A DNA stretch of 64,000 nt, from assembly GCF_010550245.1 (NCBI RefSeq), contig NZ_JAAGLU010000005.1, positions 1 to 64,000 on the forward strand. Direction: 5' to 3'. Of the stretch, positions 9,102-17,389 are shown one piece after another (the stretch's first letter is position 1; every line of letters begins with the position of its first letter). This stretch comes from Streptomyces sp. SID12501. Its GTDB lineage: Bacteria; Actinomycetota; Actinomycetes; Streptomycetales; Streptomycetaceae. The notes below the pieces were generated by a model. The model made no database searches, was not told the DNA's origin, and worked only from the letters and a program-made list of their open reading frames with translations. The translations under genes and the position numbers were made by a program.

Positions 9102-9416
9102 CTACTTGTCGCGCAAGGTCTCGATTTCGGCCGCCAGCACGGCCATGTCGCGCACGTGCGTGTAGTACTTGGCCCCGTACTCGTCGCCGATCGCGGGAAG
9201 AACCTTTTCGAACGCCTCTGTGAGCCTGCTCAAGCCGGCGCGACGCCGCTCTTCGAGCGGGCCTTCGAGGACAACGGCCGCGTAGGCGTAGGAGTCCGCA
9301 TCGAGCAGCACCATGTCCCGGCCTGCGATGGACAGGCCGCGAAAGCCCGGTGGGAACGGCGCGGCCATATGCTCGGCCATCATCTGTGCCAGCGCGTCCA
9401 GCTTCTCTTCGAACAT
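9102..9416 (-). CDS. hypothetical protein
   Basis: This 104-aa protein has no recognised domain. It is mostly alpha-helical with acidic and basic residues mixed, for example DALAQMMAEHM near the N-terminus and AVLAAEIETL at the C-terminus. It has no signal peptide or membrane segment. The ATG at 9416 is preceded by GGAAAG at 9 bp; a GTG at 9437 would add seven residues. It is located in the putative accessory segment next to the chimeric remnant. Confidence 0.55.
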   Translation of the reverse strand: MFEEKLDALAQMMAEHMAAPFPPGFRGLSIAGRDMVLLDADSYAYAAVVLEGPLEERRRAGLSRLTEAFEKVLPAIGDEYGAKYYTHVRDMAVLAAEIETLRDK

Positions 9417-9511
9417 GCGGGAGATCTTTCCAGGCACGGGCGCGTCGAGGCACGGCTCCCCCTCAACCCGGTGAACCTACCTATGCGGTCACCAGCGCTA
9501 GTGTGCGCCAC

Positions 9512-9712
9512 ATGACCAACGACGCCCCGGCCTGTCCCGATTGCGGCCGGCCCATGGAGTCCGGTGGCCTCGTACTGTCCAAGCGGGAGGACGACCGCCG
9601 ACGGGCCTGCCGGTCGCTGTGGAGGTGTGCCGGTCAACATGTCTGGTGGGGCTGGGCCGACCGGCCGGAGGAGCCATTGGACGCCTGCCCAGTGCCAGAG
9701 TTGTTCGGCTGA
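9512..9712 (+). CDS. small Cys-rich hypothetical protein
   Basis: This 66-aa protein starts with a C-P-D-C-G-R zinc-knuckle-like pair (residues 8-11) and has further cysteines in RSLWRCAGQHVWWGW, suggesting a zinc ribbon. Trp-rich, with an acidic tail (PEEPLDACPVPELFG). No named family is recognised. It may be real because of its coherent composition, but it lacks a strong ribosome-binding site. Confidence 0.45.
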   Translation: MTNDAPACPDCGRPMESGGLVLSKREDDRRRACRSLWRCAGQHVWWGWADRPEEPLDACPVPELFG

Positions 9713-9887
9713 CATCCAACTGCACCCGGGATGCGCGGGAGATGCGCGGGGGATGCGCAGGGGCAGCCAATGCGCGTTCGAATCCTCGTCGGTCGAGTGG
9801 GTGTCGAAGTCGCCGGACCTCCGGGTTCAGCATCCGGAAACGCCCAGGTCAGGACCGCTCCCCCGGTGGTCCGCTCCAGCGCCGTCC

Positions 9888-9910
9888 AAGCGCTTGGCCG
9901 CAGGTTCGAG
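9888..9910 (+). repeat. attR-like direct repeat of tRNA-Arg 3' half
   Basis: An exact 23-bp copy of 5099-5121. The bases after it no longer fit a tRNA T-stem, so this is not a functional tRNA but a core-site copy. Together with the tRNA it brackets about 4.8 kb of accessory genes. No integrase remains between the copies. Confidence 0.7.
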
Positions 9911-9977
9911 CCCGGAACGGGGCACATGTTCCGGGCTCCTGTTCTGCCTGACCGCCCATCACCGCCAGGCGCGGAAG

Positions 9978-10013
9978 GTGCAGCAGGTGCAGCAGGTGCA
10001 GCAGGTGCAGCAG
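9978..10013 (+). repeat. 9-bp tandem repeat (GTGCAGCAG) x4
   Basis: Four perfect head-to-tail copies, followed by a decayed fifth copy. In one frame it reads VQQVQQVQQVQQ, which would be a Gln-rich helix if translated. There is no clear gene around it. Confidence 0.8.
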
Positions 10014-10134
10014 GCCCAGCGGCGGCGCTTCGATGTGGCGTTCCGCGCCTGGAACCAGCTCGTCGAAGCCGTGGAGGCGACCGGCCTGCGCCGCCGTTGC
10101 ACCGCCCAGCTGCTCCGCACGGCTACGGCTGTGC

Positions 10135-12462
10135 CTACGGCAGTCCCCAGGCCGCCCCCCGCTCTCCCGGAGCCACCGGCCCGATCGCAAGGTCGGGCCG
10201 TTGTCCCGCGTACAGCAGGACCTCGCGGTCCTTGGGCAGGTCGATGGTGAGCGGGCCGTCGTCCGACGTGTGTGTGCGGGCCGGGATGCCGTCGTCCAGG
10301 AGTGCCGTCAGTGGGCCGCCGGTCAGGTCGTGGCGGAGGTGCAGGGGCTCGCCTGCCAGGCTTCGGATCCGGATGAAGCGGGTGGTGCCCTCGGTCCGGG
10401 CCGCGCTGACCAGGAAGGCGCCCTGGGTGCGGAAGTCGTGGAGGGTGACGTCCGGCCAGGTGGACGGGACGGCGGGGAAGACCCGTACGACGCCGCCCCA
10501 GCTCTGGCAGAGCATGTCGTGCAGGGACTGGGAGGCCGACAGGGGGGTCTCGATAACCGGACCGGCCTCCGTGTAGTGGGTGTTGGCCCGGCACGGGTAG
10601 CGCGTGGTGGGGTCGAAGAACTTCTTCAGGTACGTCAGGGACGTGTCGCCGCGGCCCATCATCGCGTATAGGGACGCGGCGCCCGTGTAGCTGTAGCCGC
10701 GGTGGGCGCCGGTCAGCGCGTGCCAGCGGACGACCGACTTCTCGATCAGCTCACGGTGCTCCGGCTGGTCCCAGTTCACCAGGTACAGCGGATACACCAT
10801 CAGCAGGTGGGAGTAGTGGCGGTGGGACTGGGCGTACGGGGTGTCCGCGCCGATCATGAAACCGTTGCCGTCCACCGGGTACGGCGTCAGCTTGGCCAGG
10901 GTCTCCTGCCAGCGGGGCGCGAGCCGGTCGTCGACGCCCAGGCGTTCCGCCGCCTCCAGGAGGGCTGTGCAGCCCCAACGGATGAGCGACAGGTCGTAGT
11001 TGGTGTCCTGCGGGGGGACCACCGGGTACTCCGGGGAGAGCGTCGACGGGAGGTGCAGCCTGCCGTCGTCTCCCGGCTGGAGGAAGTGCAGGTAGTAGTT
11101 GATCGCCCGGCGGAGCAGGGGGAAGACGGTGTCCCGCAGCAGCTTCTCGTCCATGCTGTGCCGGTAGCTCAGCCACACGTTGTGCAGGGCCCAGGTCAGA
11201 TCGCCCACTTCGGCGCCGGTGCCGGGCCTGCCGACGCCCCGGTTGGCGTACATGTCGGAGCTGCGGCCCACTCCGGCGCTGTCCGAGCGATAGGCGGCGG
11301 GCACGTTCGTGGTCAGTTGTTCCTGGTTCTGGCGGAGGGTGGTGGCCAGCGAGTCGAGTTCCAGGTGGTTGGAGCCGTGGATGAGCCAGTACTCCAGCTG
11401 GACGTTGAGGTTCCACCACACCGCCGGCCAGGGCGTCGGCTCCAGCCAGGGGCCGCAGGTGGCCATCGGCGGGCCGCCCGCGACACTCGCCGACGCGACC
11501 TTGTAGAGCTGGATCCAGTGGAAGCTCTGCAGCCGCTCGTCGGGGAACGAGACGAAGCTCTTGCGGTAGTACGTGTGCCAGCCGCGGGTGTGCGGGGCGC
11601 GCAGGGCCGCGTACGGGGCGATTCCCAGGGCCTCTTGAAGGTTCTGGATCTTCTGGATCCTTTTGAGCGACGTCTCTCCGGCCCTGGTGTCCGACGGGTG
11701 GCTGTGGGCGACGTTGAGGACGAGGGTGTCGCCCGAGTGGCGGTACGCCGTCGCGGTCTGGCCGCCGCCGGTCAGGGGCTGGAGGATCTGCTCGATGTCG
11801 CCGGTGGTACGGGTGGTCCAGGGCGGGTTCGGAACGTAGTCCGCCGGTGGGGCCTCGCTGATCTTGCGGGGGCTGATCGCCTCCTCCGGGTGGAACGTCC
11901 AGTGGACCTCCTCGTCGCCGGCCGCCGTGACGCGGGCGGCGAGGACGCCGTCGTGGATGAGGGCGGCGAGGGTCAGGGTGCCCTTGTCCGTGGTGATCGT
12001 GCCGGTCAGTTCGGCGTTCCACAGGCTCAGGCGCCAGTCCACCGCGGTGATGGTGCCGACCGGGTCCAGAGTCAGATGCCCCACGGGCAGACGGCAGGTG
12101 CCCCAGCCGCTGCCGAACTCCGGCCTGTGGTCCTGGACTTCGCCGTGCTGGACGGTGAAGCGGATGGCGTTCGCACCCGGCTCCTTGTAGACCATGCTGC
12201 CGAGCCGCCCGTCCCCCAGGAACGGTCCCTCGTGCCACAGCGTGGGCAGTCGGCGCCACAACAGGTCCTGCTTACGCAGGAAACCGGCCCAGGCCGCGTC
12301 CGAGTCCATACGGTTGCGGAGCTTCCAGGGGTGGCGGCCGGCAACGGCGGCACCGCCTGGCGGAGTGGAGGCGGTGGCCTCAGCGGCTTGGGCGACCTGG
12401 GGCAGCGCGGCGAGCGTCGTACCGCCCAGCGCCGAGCCGAGCACTGCTCTTCGAGAGGTCAT
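10135..12462 (-). CDS. Tat-secreted glycoside hydrolase, GH95-like
   Basis: This 775-aa exported protein has a twin-arginine signal (MTSRRAVLGSALGGTTLAAL, with A-x-A-type cleavage near AQAAEA). The N-terminal beta domain carries the GH95-type signature (LPTLWHEGPFLGDGRLGSMV). An (alpha/alpha)6 barrel follows, with ...PWPAVWWNLNVQLEYW..., HNVWLSYRHSMDEKLL and LPSTLSPEYP. A C-terminal beta domain completes it. GH95 enzymes are alpha-L-fucosidases or alpha-L-galactosidases, acting here on extracellular polysaccharide. The exact sugar is uncertain because this is a divergent member. It is the last gene of a four-gene polysaccharide operon. CCGGAGG lies 7 bp before the ATG. Confidence 0.72.
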   Translation of the reverse strand: MTSRRAVLGSALGGTTLAALPQVAQAAEATASTPPGGAAVAGRHPWKLRNRMDSDAAWAGFLRKQDLLWRRLPTLWHEGPFLGDGRLGSMVYKEPGANAIRFTVQHGEVQDHRPEFGSGWGTCRLPVGHLTLDPVGTITAVDWRLSLWNAELTGTITTDKGTLTLAALIHDGVLAARVTAAGDEEVHWTFHPEEAISPRKISEAPPADYVPNPPWTTRTTGDIEQILQPLTGGGQTATAYRHSGDTLVLNVAHSHPSDTRAGETSLKRIQKIQNLQEALGIAPYAALRAPHTRGWHTYYRKSFVSFPDERLQSFHWIQLYKVASASVAGGPPMATCGPWLEPTPWPAVWWNLNVQLEYWLIHGSNHLELDSLATTLRQNQEQLTTNVPAAYRSDSAGVGRSSDMYANRGVGRPGTGAEVGDLTWALHNVWLSYRHSMDEKLLRDTVFPLLRRAINYYLHFLQPGDDGRLHLPSTLSPEYPVVPPQDTNYDLSLIRWGCTALLEAAERLGVDDRLAPRWQETLAKLTPYPVDGNGFMIGADTPYAQSHRHYSHLLMVYPLYLVNWDQPEHRELIEKSVVRWHALTGAHRGYSYTGAASLYAMMGRGDTSLTYLKKFFDPTTRYPCRANTHYTEAGPVIETPLSASQSLHDMLCQSWGGVVRVFPAVPSTWPDVTLHDFRTQGAFLVSAARTEGTTRFIRIRSLAGEPLHLRHDLTGGPLTALLDDGIPARTHTSDDGPLTIDLPKDREVLLYAGQRPDLAIGPVAPGERGAAWGLP

Positions 12463-12474
12463 GCGAATGCCTCC

Positions 12475-12509
12475 GGGAGGTGGGAGGTGGGAGGTGGGAG
12501 GTGGGAGGT
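12475..12509. repeat. 7-bp tandem repeat (GGGAGGT) x5
   Basis: Five perfect copies occupy most of the 64-bp gap between the PL gene and the GH95-like gene. The first unit overlaps the GGAGG of the GH95 ribosome-binding region on the opposite strand, so on the mRNA the repeat reads as a C-rich (ACCTCCC)n tract just 5' of the ribosome-binding site. It may be phase-variable by slippage. Confidence 0.85.
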
Positions 12510-12526
12510 GGGCAAGGTCGGTTGTG

Positions 12527-13288
12527 TCAGGACCAGTTGGCCGGTTCGGCCAGGGCGTAGGTCGAGGCGATCCGATGGTTGTCGTGCAGGATCGTCAGGG
12601 TCCGCGGGCCGCTGGGAGTGCCCTCGCGCCAGGCGGTGCAGTAGATCCCGTTGGACCAGCGGATTGTCTGCGAGGTGGCCGGCAGTACGGTGATGCCGGT
12701 CCGGCTCACCGTCCTCGTGCCGTTCAGCCACACCTCGAAGGCGCCCCGGCCGTCGCCGTCGAGCTTCAGCCGCGTGACGATCCGGATCCAGCTGTCCCGC
12801 AGGCCGCTGATCGACCCGGCCGTGCCCTTGATACCCCCGGAACCGCCGAACCGGGTCTCCGACCCGATGACGAACATCAACAGCCAGGGCCCTTCCGGGT
12901 CTTCGGGCGACCACTGCTGGAAGGTGACGTTCTGGTCGTGGAAGGTCCAGCCGGACCCGAGGCCGGACCCGAGACGGATCGCCTGGCCGTAGTACCGGTC
13001 CTCACCGACGCTCTGCGCGCCGCGCCGGATCACCTCGGAGTGGTAGCCACCGGTCTCGTCGATGTACGTCTGGGTCGCCGCGAGCGCGTGCGCGCCCTTG
13101 TAGGCCGGCGAGTCGACGGTCTCGATGGTGCCGTCCTTCTGCGTGTAGGCGTGGTCCCAGCCCTCGACGCTGCCGCGGTTCTGGAAGTGGACCTCGTCGG
13201 CTGCCTGGGCCCGTCCCGGCAGGATCGCGGCGGTGACACCGGCGAGGCCGAGTCCGCCGAGCGCGGTGAGTGCCCTTCGTCTCCGCAC
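12527..13288 (-). CDS. Tat-secreted polysaccharide lyase, heparin-lyase-I-like
   Basis: This 253-aa protein has a Tat-type signal (RRRRALTALGGLGLAGV, cleavage near AQAADEV). The mature beta-jelly-roll domain resembles the PF14099 heparin lyase I-like family. SEVIRRGAQSVGEDRYYGQAI and the downstream FQQWSPEDPEG and WSNGIYCTAW match the conserved strands of such lyases. It should cleave uronic-acid-containing polysaccharide outside the cell by beta-elimination. The GTG start is 3 bp after the upstream lyase stop, so the two are co-translated. Confidence 0.68.
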   Translation of the reverse strand: MRRRRALTALGGLGLAGVTAAILPGRAQAADEVHFQNRGSVEGWDHAYTQKDGTIETVDSPAYKGAHALAATQTYIDETGGYHSEVIRRGAQSVGEDRYYGQAIRLGSGLGSGWTFHDQNVTFQQWSPEDPEGPWLLMFVIGSETRFGGSGGIKGTAGSISGLRDSWIRIVTRLKLDGDGRGAFEVWLNGTRTVSRTGITVLPATSQTIRWSNGIYCTAWREGTPSGPRTLTILHDNHRIASTYALAEPANWS

Positions 13289-13291
13289 GGC

Positions 13292-13981
13292 TCACCGGGT
13301 CCAGTAGGTGATGTTACGGAAGCGGGCCTCGGCCCGGCCGCTGCCGTGGTGGTAGACGCCGTTCTTGAAGTGGCGGGTGGCGGGGCCCCGGTCTTCGGTG
13401 GTGCGCACCAACTCGTCGTCGAAGTAGACCTTGACGCTGCCGGCCGAGGCGTCGTGCGCGATCTTGACGTTGAACCAGGTGTCGTACGCATTGGTCTTCA
13501 GGACCGTGCTGTCGTACGCCCGTACCGTGCCGCCGTTCGCGCTGTAGGCGTTGAGCATGAAGTCCGTGGCCGGGGTGCCGTCGGGGTGGATCACGCGGAG
13601 GATCTGTACGAAGGTCGCGCCGTTCGTGCCGGACGGGAGGTACACGTCGGCGTCCCACATGTGGCGGCCGGACGTGTACTGCTGCTGCCAGCGCATCTCG
13701 GTGCGCGGGTCGGTGGAACTGCCCTGCGACAGGGGCTCGTCGGTGTCGTACACCCACATCCGGTGGACGCCGCCGCTGTTGCCGTACCGGTCGCTCAGGT
13801 CCAGGTTCCACGGCTTCTGCATGGCGTACGTGAACGTCGTCTTCGTCCAGCCGTCCGTGGGGGACGCCGCGGGGGCCGCAGGAGACGCGGAGGCCGTCGA
13901 CCGGGTCGTCGACCAGACGGCGCCCGAGGCGAGTAAGCCTCCGGCCGTCAGAATCGTGCGCCGTGACGGTGTCATGGGCAT
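13292..13981 (-). CDS. Tat-secreted polysaccharide lyase, PL7/alginate-lyase-2-like fold
   Basis: This 229-aa exported protein has a twin-arginine signal (TPSRRTILTAGGLLASGAVW). The mature part is a concanavalin-like beta-jelly roll. It contains RTEMRWQ, comparable to the R-T/S-E-L-R active-site strand of PL7, then FVQIL in the place of the QIH strand, and FKNGVYHHGSG in the place of YFKAGxYxQ. It probably cleaves a uronate polymer such as glucuronan or alginate-like chains. The His of QIH is not obvious, so the specificity is open. The ATG at 13981 has GGAAAGG 10 bp upstream. A 15-bp inverted repeat lies just upstream. Confidence 0.62.
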   Translation of the reverse strand: MPMTPSRRTILTAGGLLASGAVWSTTRSTASASPAAPAASPTDGWTKTTFTYAMQKPWNLDLSDRYGNSGGVHRMWVYDTDEPLSQGSSTDPRTEMRWQQQYTSGRHMWDADVYLPSGTNGATFVQILRVIHPDGTPATDFMLNAYSANGGTVRAYDSTVLKTNAYDTWFNVKIAHDASAGSVKVYFDDELVRTTEDRGPATRHFKNGVYHHGSGRAEARFRNITYWTR

Positions 13982-14015
13982 GCCAATATGACCTTTCCGG
14001 GAGTGTGAGAGATTC

Positions 14016-14095
14016 ATCGGATCTATCTTCGGGAGGAGCGTAGGACTAGACCAGATGCGCGTCAATATTCGCACCCGGCTGAAGATAGATCCGAT
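14016..14095. promoter_or_regulatory. 15-bp inverted repeat upstream of the PL7-like gene
   Basis: ATCGGATCTATCTTC (14016-14030) is repeated as its exact reverse complement (14081-14095), with a 50-bp AT-rich spacer. It sits between the GH115 stop and the PL7-like start. The long spacer and lack of a U-tract argue against a terminator. Two oppositely oriented regulator sites, possibly with looping, are more likely. The bound protein is unknown. Confidence 0.6.
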
Positions 14096-14125
14096 GTAAA
14101 CTCGCCGCTTACGCCCCCGCTCCCC

Positions 14126-17100
14126 TCATCGGCCAGGGTTGAACATCGGGTGGTAGCTCTCCGGCGGAGCCAGATAGCTGACCGGCAGTCCACCCGTGTC
14201 GATGACGATCTGGTCCACGGCGATCGCCGGATCGACCATGAAGAGCCGCAGTTCATGCTCGCCGGGTTCGGTGACGGTCACCGTGGCCGTCAGTCTCTCG
14301 ACGCCGTCCTCCACGTTGCGGGCCCAGGCGTCGCCCCGGTTGCCGGTGGCGACGGACTGCCCGGACAGAACCGTCACCGGCTGATCGTCGAGACAGAGCG
14401 CCACCCGTCGATGGCCCCGCTCGTCGAGCGACGGCAGCCGGAAGACGGTGACCGGGAAGGTGCCCGTACTGCTGAAGCGCACCCGGTATCTCAACTCCGG
14501 TGCGCGCGCGGCGAAGTCGGCCGTGACCGGCGCCGCCGTCGACGGCACCGCCTCCACCGCGCCGCTACGACGCCCCAGCCCGCGTACGGTCCGCCAGCGG
14601 GCCCCGCCGCGCGCCACCCGGCGGTCGGTGTGCGCCGCGTCGATGGAGACGTACCCGTGCGCCTCGACGAACCCACGCCTCCAACGCCGGGCCCGTTCAC
14701 CGTCGTTGCGCACACTCAGCGGTACGTCGACCCGTTGTCCGGCGTCGGCCCCGCTCACGGTGACCGTCGCCTCGTACGCCCCCTCCGGCGCCCGGTCCCA
14801 GTCGATCTCCACCCACACCCTGGTCTGCTCGGTCAGAGAGCCGCCCGACTCGCTCAGCAGGACCCAGGGATGGCTGACCTCGGCGCTCCAACTCGCCGCC
14901 AGAAAACCGGTGTTGAAGACGTCCAGGAAGCGCCGGTCCCGGGTGCCGGAGAAGAAGGACAGCGGGCGGGCCGTCCCCGTCTCGTTGCCCTCCGACGCCA
15001 CTCCCAGCCCCGACGTCTCCTGCCGGGCGACCCTGCTGACGGCCGGGCGGCCCGGCGCCTTCGGGATCTGCGAGGGGTACGGGTTGACTATCCCGTCCCA
15101 TTTCCCGCCCGCCACCTCGGTGTTGTACCGCTTGGTGAGCGCCGCCTCCGTGGTGTGGGCAGCCTCGGCCAGATCGGCGAAGCGGTTCGTCCCGGCACCG
15201 CGTCCCTGGCGCAGTGCGAGCGCGTTGCGGTCCGCCCAGTAGTACTTGAGGTTCATCAAGTAGGCACCGTGCACCGGGTATTCGATCAGCTCGAAGTAGG
15301 CGTCCCGGTAGGCCTCGGGCAGCTTGGCGCCCAGGGTCCGCGCCCGCTCCAGCAGTTGCTCGTACGCGGTTGTCCGGCGGCCCGCCTCGTCGCCGTGGTG
15401 GACCACGGAGAGCAGGCCCTTGGCGATGAACTCCGGGCGCAGTTCCGCCGCGAGGCGGTAGTACTCGGTGCGGATCGCCGCGATCTCGTGGCCGTGGCGG
15501 TGCCCGAACTGGCGGCCGGCCCACTCGACCAGGAAGCCCTCGACGCCCCCGACACCCTCGGCGTCGCCCGCATCGCCCGCATCGTCCGCGTGCCACCGGT
15601 TCACGTCCCAGGCGACGTCCATCGCGAAGGACAGCCCGTTCTCGATCGACTTGACGTCCCCCACGTTGAAGATCCACATACGGTCGGCGCCGTGCTCGTA
15701 CACCCGGCGCAACTCCTGCCAGACCTTGGCCGGTTGGGTCGTGTCCAGCCACAGATAGCTCTTCGGCCGGCCCCAGTAGGAGAGGTGGTAGTAGATGCCG
15801 TTGCCGCCCGCGCGCCGCCGTTCCTCGTCGTTGGGCAGCTGGCGCATGTTGCCGTGGTTGTCGTCCGGCCAGATGAGCGTGACGTCGACGGGTACCTGGA
15901 CGCCCGCGTTGTAGAGGTCGAGCACCTCCTTGTACGGGATGAAGATCTGCGGCTCGGCATCCTGGCCGACCTCCTCGGCCAGGATGCGGCGCTGGTCGGC
16001 GATGATGTCGTTCATCACCACGACCTTCTCGGGGATCGTCGTGGCGTACCTGGTCTCCAGCGCGGTGTCGTGCAGGCCGCGCATGCCGAGCGTCCAGCTG
16101 CTCTCGTAGGTGGCGTTCTGGCGGGCCCGGGCTCTCCAGTAGTCCGAGATGACCGCGGGGTTCACCGTGTAGTCGTACACGGGCAGGCCGCCGTCGGTGT
16201 TCCGGTGCTCCGCCGCCCACGGGTCCCACTCGTGGACGCCGTTTCGGAGCAGGGCCTCGGGGTGGCTGGAGCCGACGACTATGCCGTAGTGCTCGGCCAG
16301 TTCGGGGTTCTCGCGGTGCTTGTTGAAGAAGTCGGAGTACGGATGCATCGCAGGCCAGAGGTAGTTGGCCTTGAGGCGGAGGAGGAGCTCGAAGACCCGT
16401 TTGTACGTCTCGGGGCCGATGTTCTTGTCCGGCTCCTGGGTTCGGTGGGACCAAGTGGTCAGGTTCTGCTCGTCGTTGATGAAGATGCCCCGGTAGCGGA
16501 CGGACGGCTCGTGGCGGGTGAAGGGGCCCGCCGGCACGGTCACGTCGTCGCGGTGCTCGACCGGCACGTCGGCCCACCAGTACCAGGGCGAGACCCCGAT
16601 GCGTTCCGAGGTGTCGTAGATCCCGTAGATCGTGCCGCGTCGGTCGCTGCCCGCGATCACCAGTGCGCGGTCCACCCCGGGCAGCGGACGCTCGACCACC
16701 TGGGTGACCGAGGCCTCCCAACTCCCCTTCACCCGGGAGACGTTCAGGCGGCCCTTGGCGATGAGTCCGTCGATGACCGGGCTCGCGCCGATCGCGCCGA
16801 CCACGACCAGCTGAGCGGCCTGCTCGGGGACGGTGTCCAGCAGTCTCGGTCGTACGCCGCCGACCCGTTCGATGTCCGCCTGGAGGTCCCCGGCCGCGCG
16901 GAGCACGGCGGGGTCGTCGGCCGCGTCCACGAACACGTCGGTGGCGAATCCGCCCCGCACCAGAGGGAATTCGGGTCTGCCGGTCCGGAGTGAGGTTGCG
17001 GCGTGGGCTGTCCCGGCGAGGAGTCCGGGGAGCAGTGGGGTCACTCCGGCGGCGGCCATTGCGCGCAGGAACGACTTACGGGTCCATGGGCGGGACCGGT

Positions 17101-17152
17101 CGGGGGGAGACTGGGGTTGCGGTGACCTGTCCTGGGGGTCGTGGTGCGGCAC
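14126..17152 (-). CDS. Tat-secreted GH115 alpha-glucuronidase
   Basis: This 1008-aa protein removes glucuronic or 4-O-methylglucuronic acid side chains from xylan or arabinogalactan, as known for GH115. Signs: a Tat-like signal (WTRKSFLRAMAAAGVTPLLP), the N-terminal beta domain, then the catalytic barrel with YGIYDTSERIGVSPWYWWAD, RYRGIFINDEQNL, LWPAMHPYSDFFN, VVMNDII and LIWPDDNHGNMR. All are typical of GH115. The C-terminal region holds beta-sandwich domains. GTG 17152 is preceded by GGGAG at 6 bp. It is the first gene of the polysaccharide operon, with an imperfect LacI-type palindrome upstream. Confidence 0.9.
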   Translation of the reverse strand: MPHHDPQDRSPQPQSPPDRSRPWTRKSFLRAMAAAGVTPLLPGLLAGTAHAATSLRTGRPEFPLVRGGFATDVFVDAADDPAVLRAAGDLQADIERVGGVRPRLLDTVPEQAAQLVVVGAIGASPVIDGLIAKGRLNVSRVKGSWEASVTQVVERPLPGVDRALVIAGSDRRGTIYGIYDTSERIGVSPWYWWADVPVEHRDDVTVPAGPFTRHEPSVRYRGIFINDEQNLTTWSHRTQEPDKNIGPETYKRVFELLLRLKANYLWPAMHPYSDFFNKHRENPELAEHYGIVVGSSHPEALLRNGVHEWDPWAAEHRNTDGGLPVYDYTVNPAVISDYWRARARQNATYESSWTLGMRGLHDTALETRYATTIPEKVVVMNDIIADQRRILAEEVGQDAEPQIFIPYKEVLDLYNAGVQVPVDVTLIWPDDNHGNMRQLPNDEERRRAGGNGIYYHLSYWGRPKSYLWLDTTQPAKVWQELRRVYEHGADRMWIFNVGDVKSIENGLSFAMDVAWDVNRWHADDAGDAGDAEGVGGVEGFLVEWAGRQFGHRHGHEIAAIRTEYYRLAAELRPEFIAKGLLSVVHHGDEAGRRTTAYEQLLERARTLGAKLPEAYRDAYFELIEYPVHGAYLMNLKYYWADRNALALRQGRGAGTNRFADLAEAAHTTEAALTKRYNTEVAGGKWDGIVNPYPSQIPKAPGRPAVSRVARQETSGLGVASEGNETGTARPLSFFSGTRDRRFLDVFNTGFLAASWSAEVSHPWVLLSESGGSLTEQTRVWVEIDWDRAPEGAYEATVTVSGADAGQRVDVPLSVRNDGERARRWRRGFVEAHGYVSIDAAHTDRRVARGGARWRTVRGLGRRSGAVEAVPSTAAPVTADFAARAPELRYRVRFSSTGTFPVTVFRLPSLDERGHRRVALCLDDQPVTVLSGQSVATGNRGDAWARNVEDGVERLTATVTVTEPGEHELRLFMVDPAIAVDQIVIDTGGLPVSYLAPPESYHPMFNPGR

Positions 17153-17269
17153 GAGACGCTCCCGTTCTGCCCAGAGCCCCGCATCGGCTCTTCGCGCAGC
17201 CGGTCAGGGAGCTGAGCGATGAGTTGCGTGGGCATGGTCGGACTGGAAAGCGGCAAGAGAGCACGACTA

Positions 17270-17281
17270 GAAAGCGCTTGC
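17270..17281. promoter_or_regulatory. LacI-type operator candidate upstream of GH115 operon
   Basis: GAAAGCGCTTGC contains the central palindrome AAGCGCTT, the shape of many LacI/CebR-family operators in actinomycetes. It lies 118 bp before the GH115 start. No LacI gene lies in this window, so the regulator would act from elsewhere. Confidence 0.4.
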
Positions 17282-17389
17282 TGCCTACACCACGCACCCT
17301 AGGACAGGCCCGGCCCGCCCGTCCAGACGATCGACGTCGGCGAGCGGTCTCACCGGCCGCGCACCGACCGCGCACCGACCGCGCGTCGA

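Larger units (their letters stand above)
9713..10134. other. intergenic region with att repeat and 9-bp tandem repeat
   Basis: About 420 bases without a confident gene. They contain repeated GATGCGCGGG-type units (9730-9760), the second copy of the tRNA-Arg repeat (9888-9910) and a 9-bp tandem repeat (9978-10013). A plus-strand frame just after the repeat reads RRRFDVAFRAWNQLVEAVEA, which looks protein-like and may be the remnant of a lost gene. Confidence 0.5.

Noticed and set aside
9888..9910. Second tRNA-Arg gene
   Set aside because: The T-stem and acceptor arms cannot form after position 9910; only the repeated core matches.
5136..9910. Intact prophage or integrative element
   Set aside because: No integrase, excisionase, replication or structural phage gene lies between the repeats.
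12475..12509. CRISPR-like array
   Set aside because: Units are 7 bp with no spacers, so it is a simple tandem repeat; no cas gene is present.
14016..14095. Transcription terminator
   Set aside because: A 50-bp loop and no U-tract make a Rho-independent terminator improbable.
14150..16993. Plus-strand open frame of 947 aa
   Set aside because: Fully antisense to GH115, whose motifs are unmistakable.
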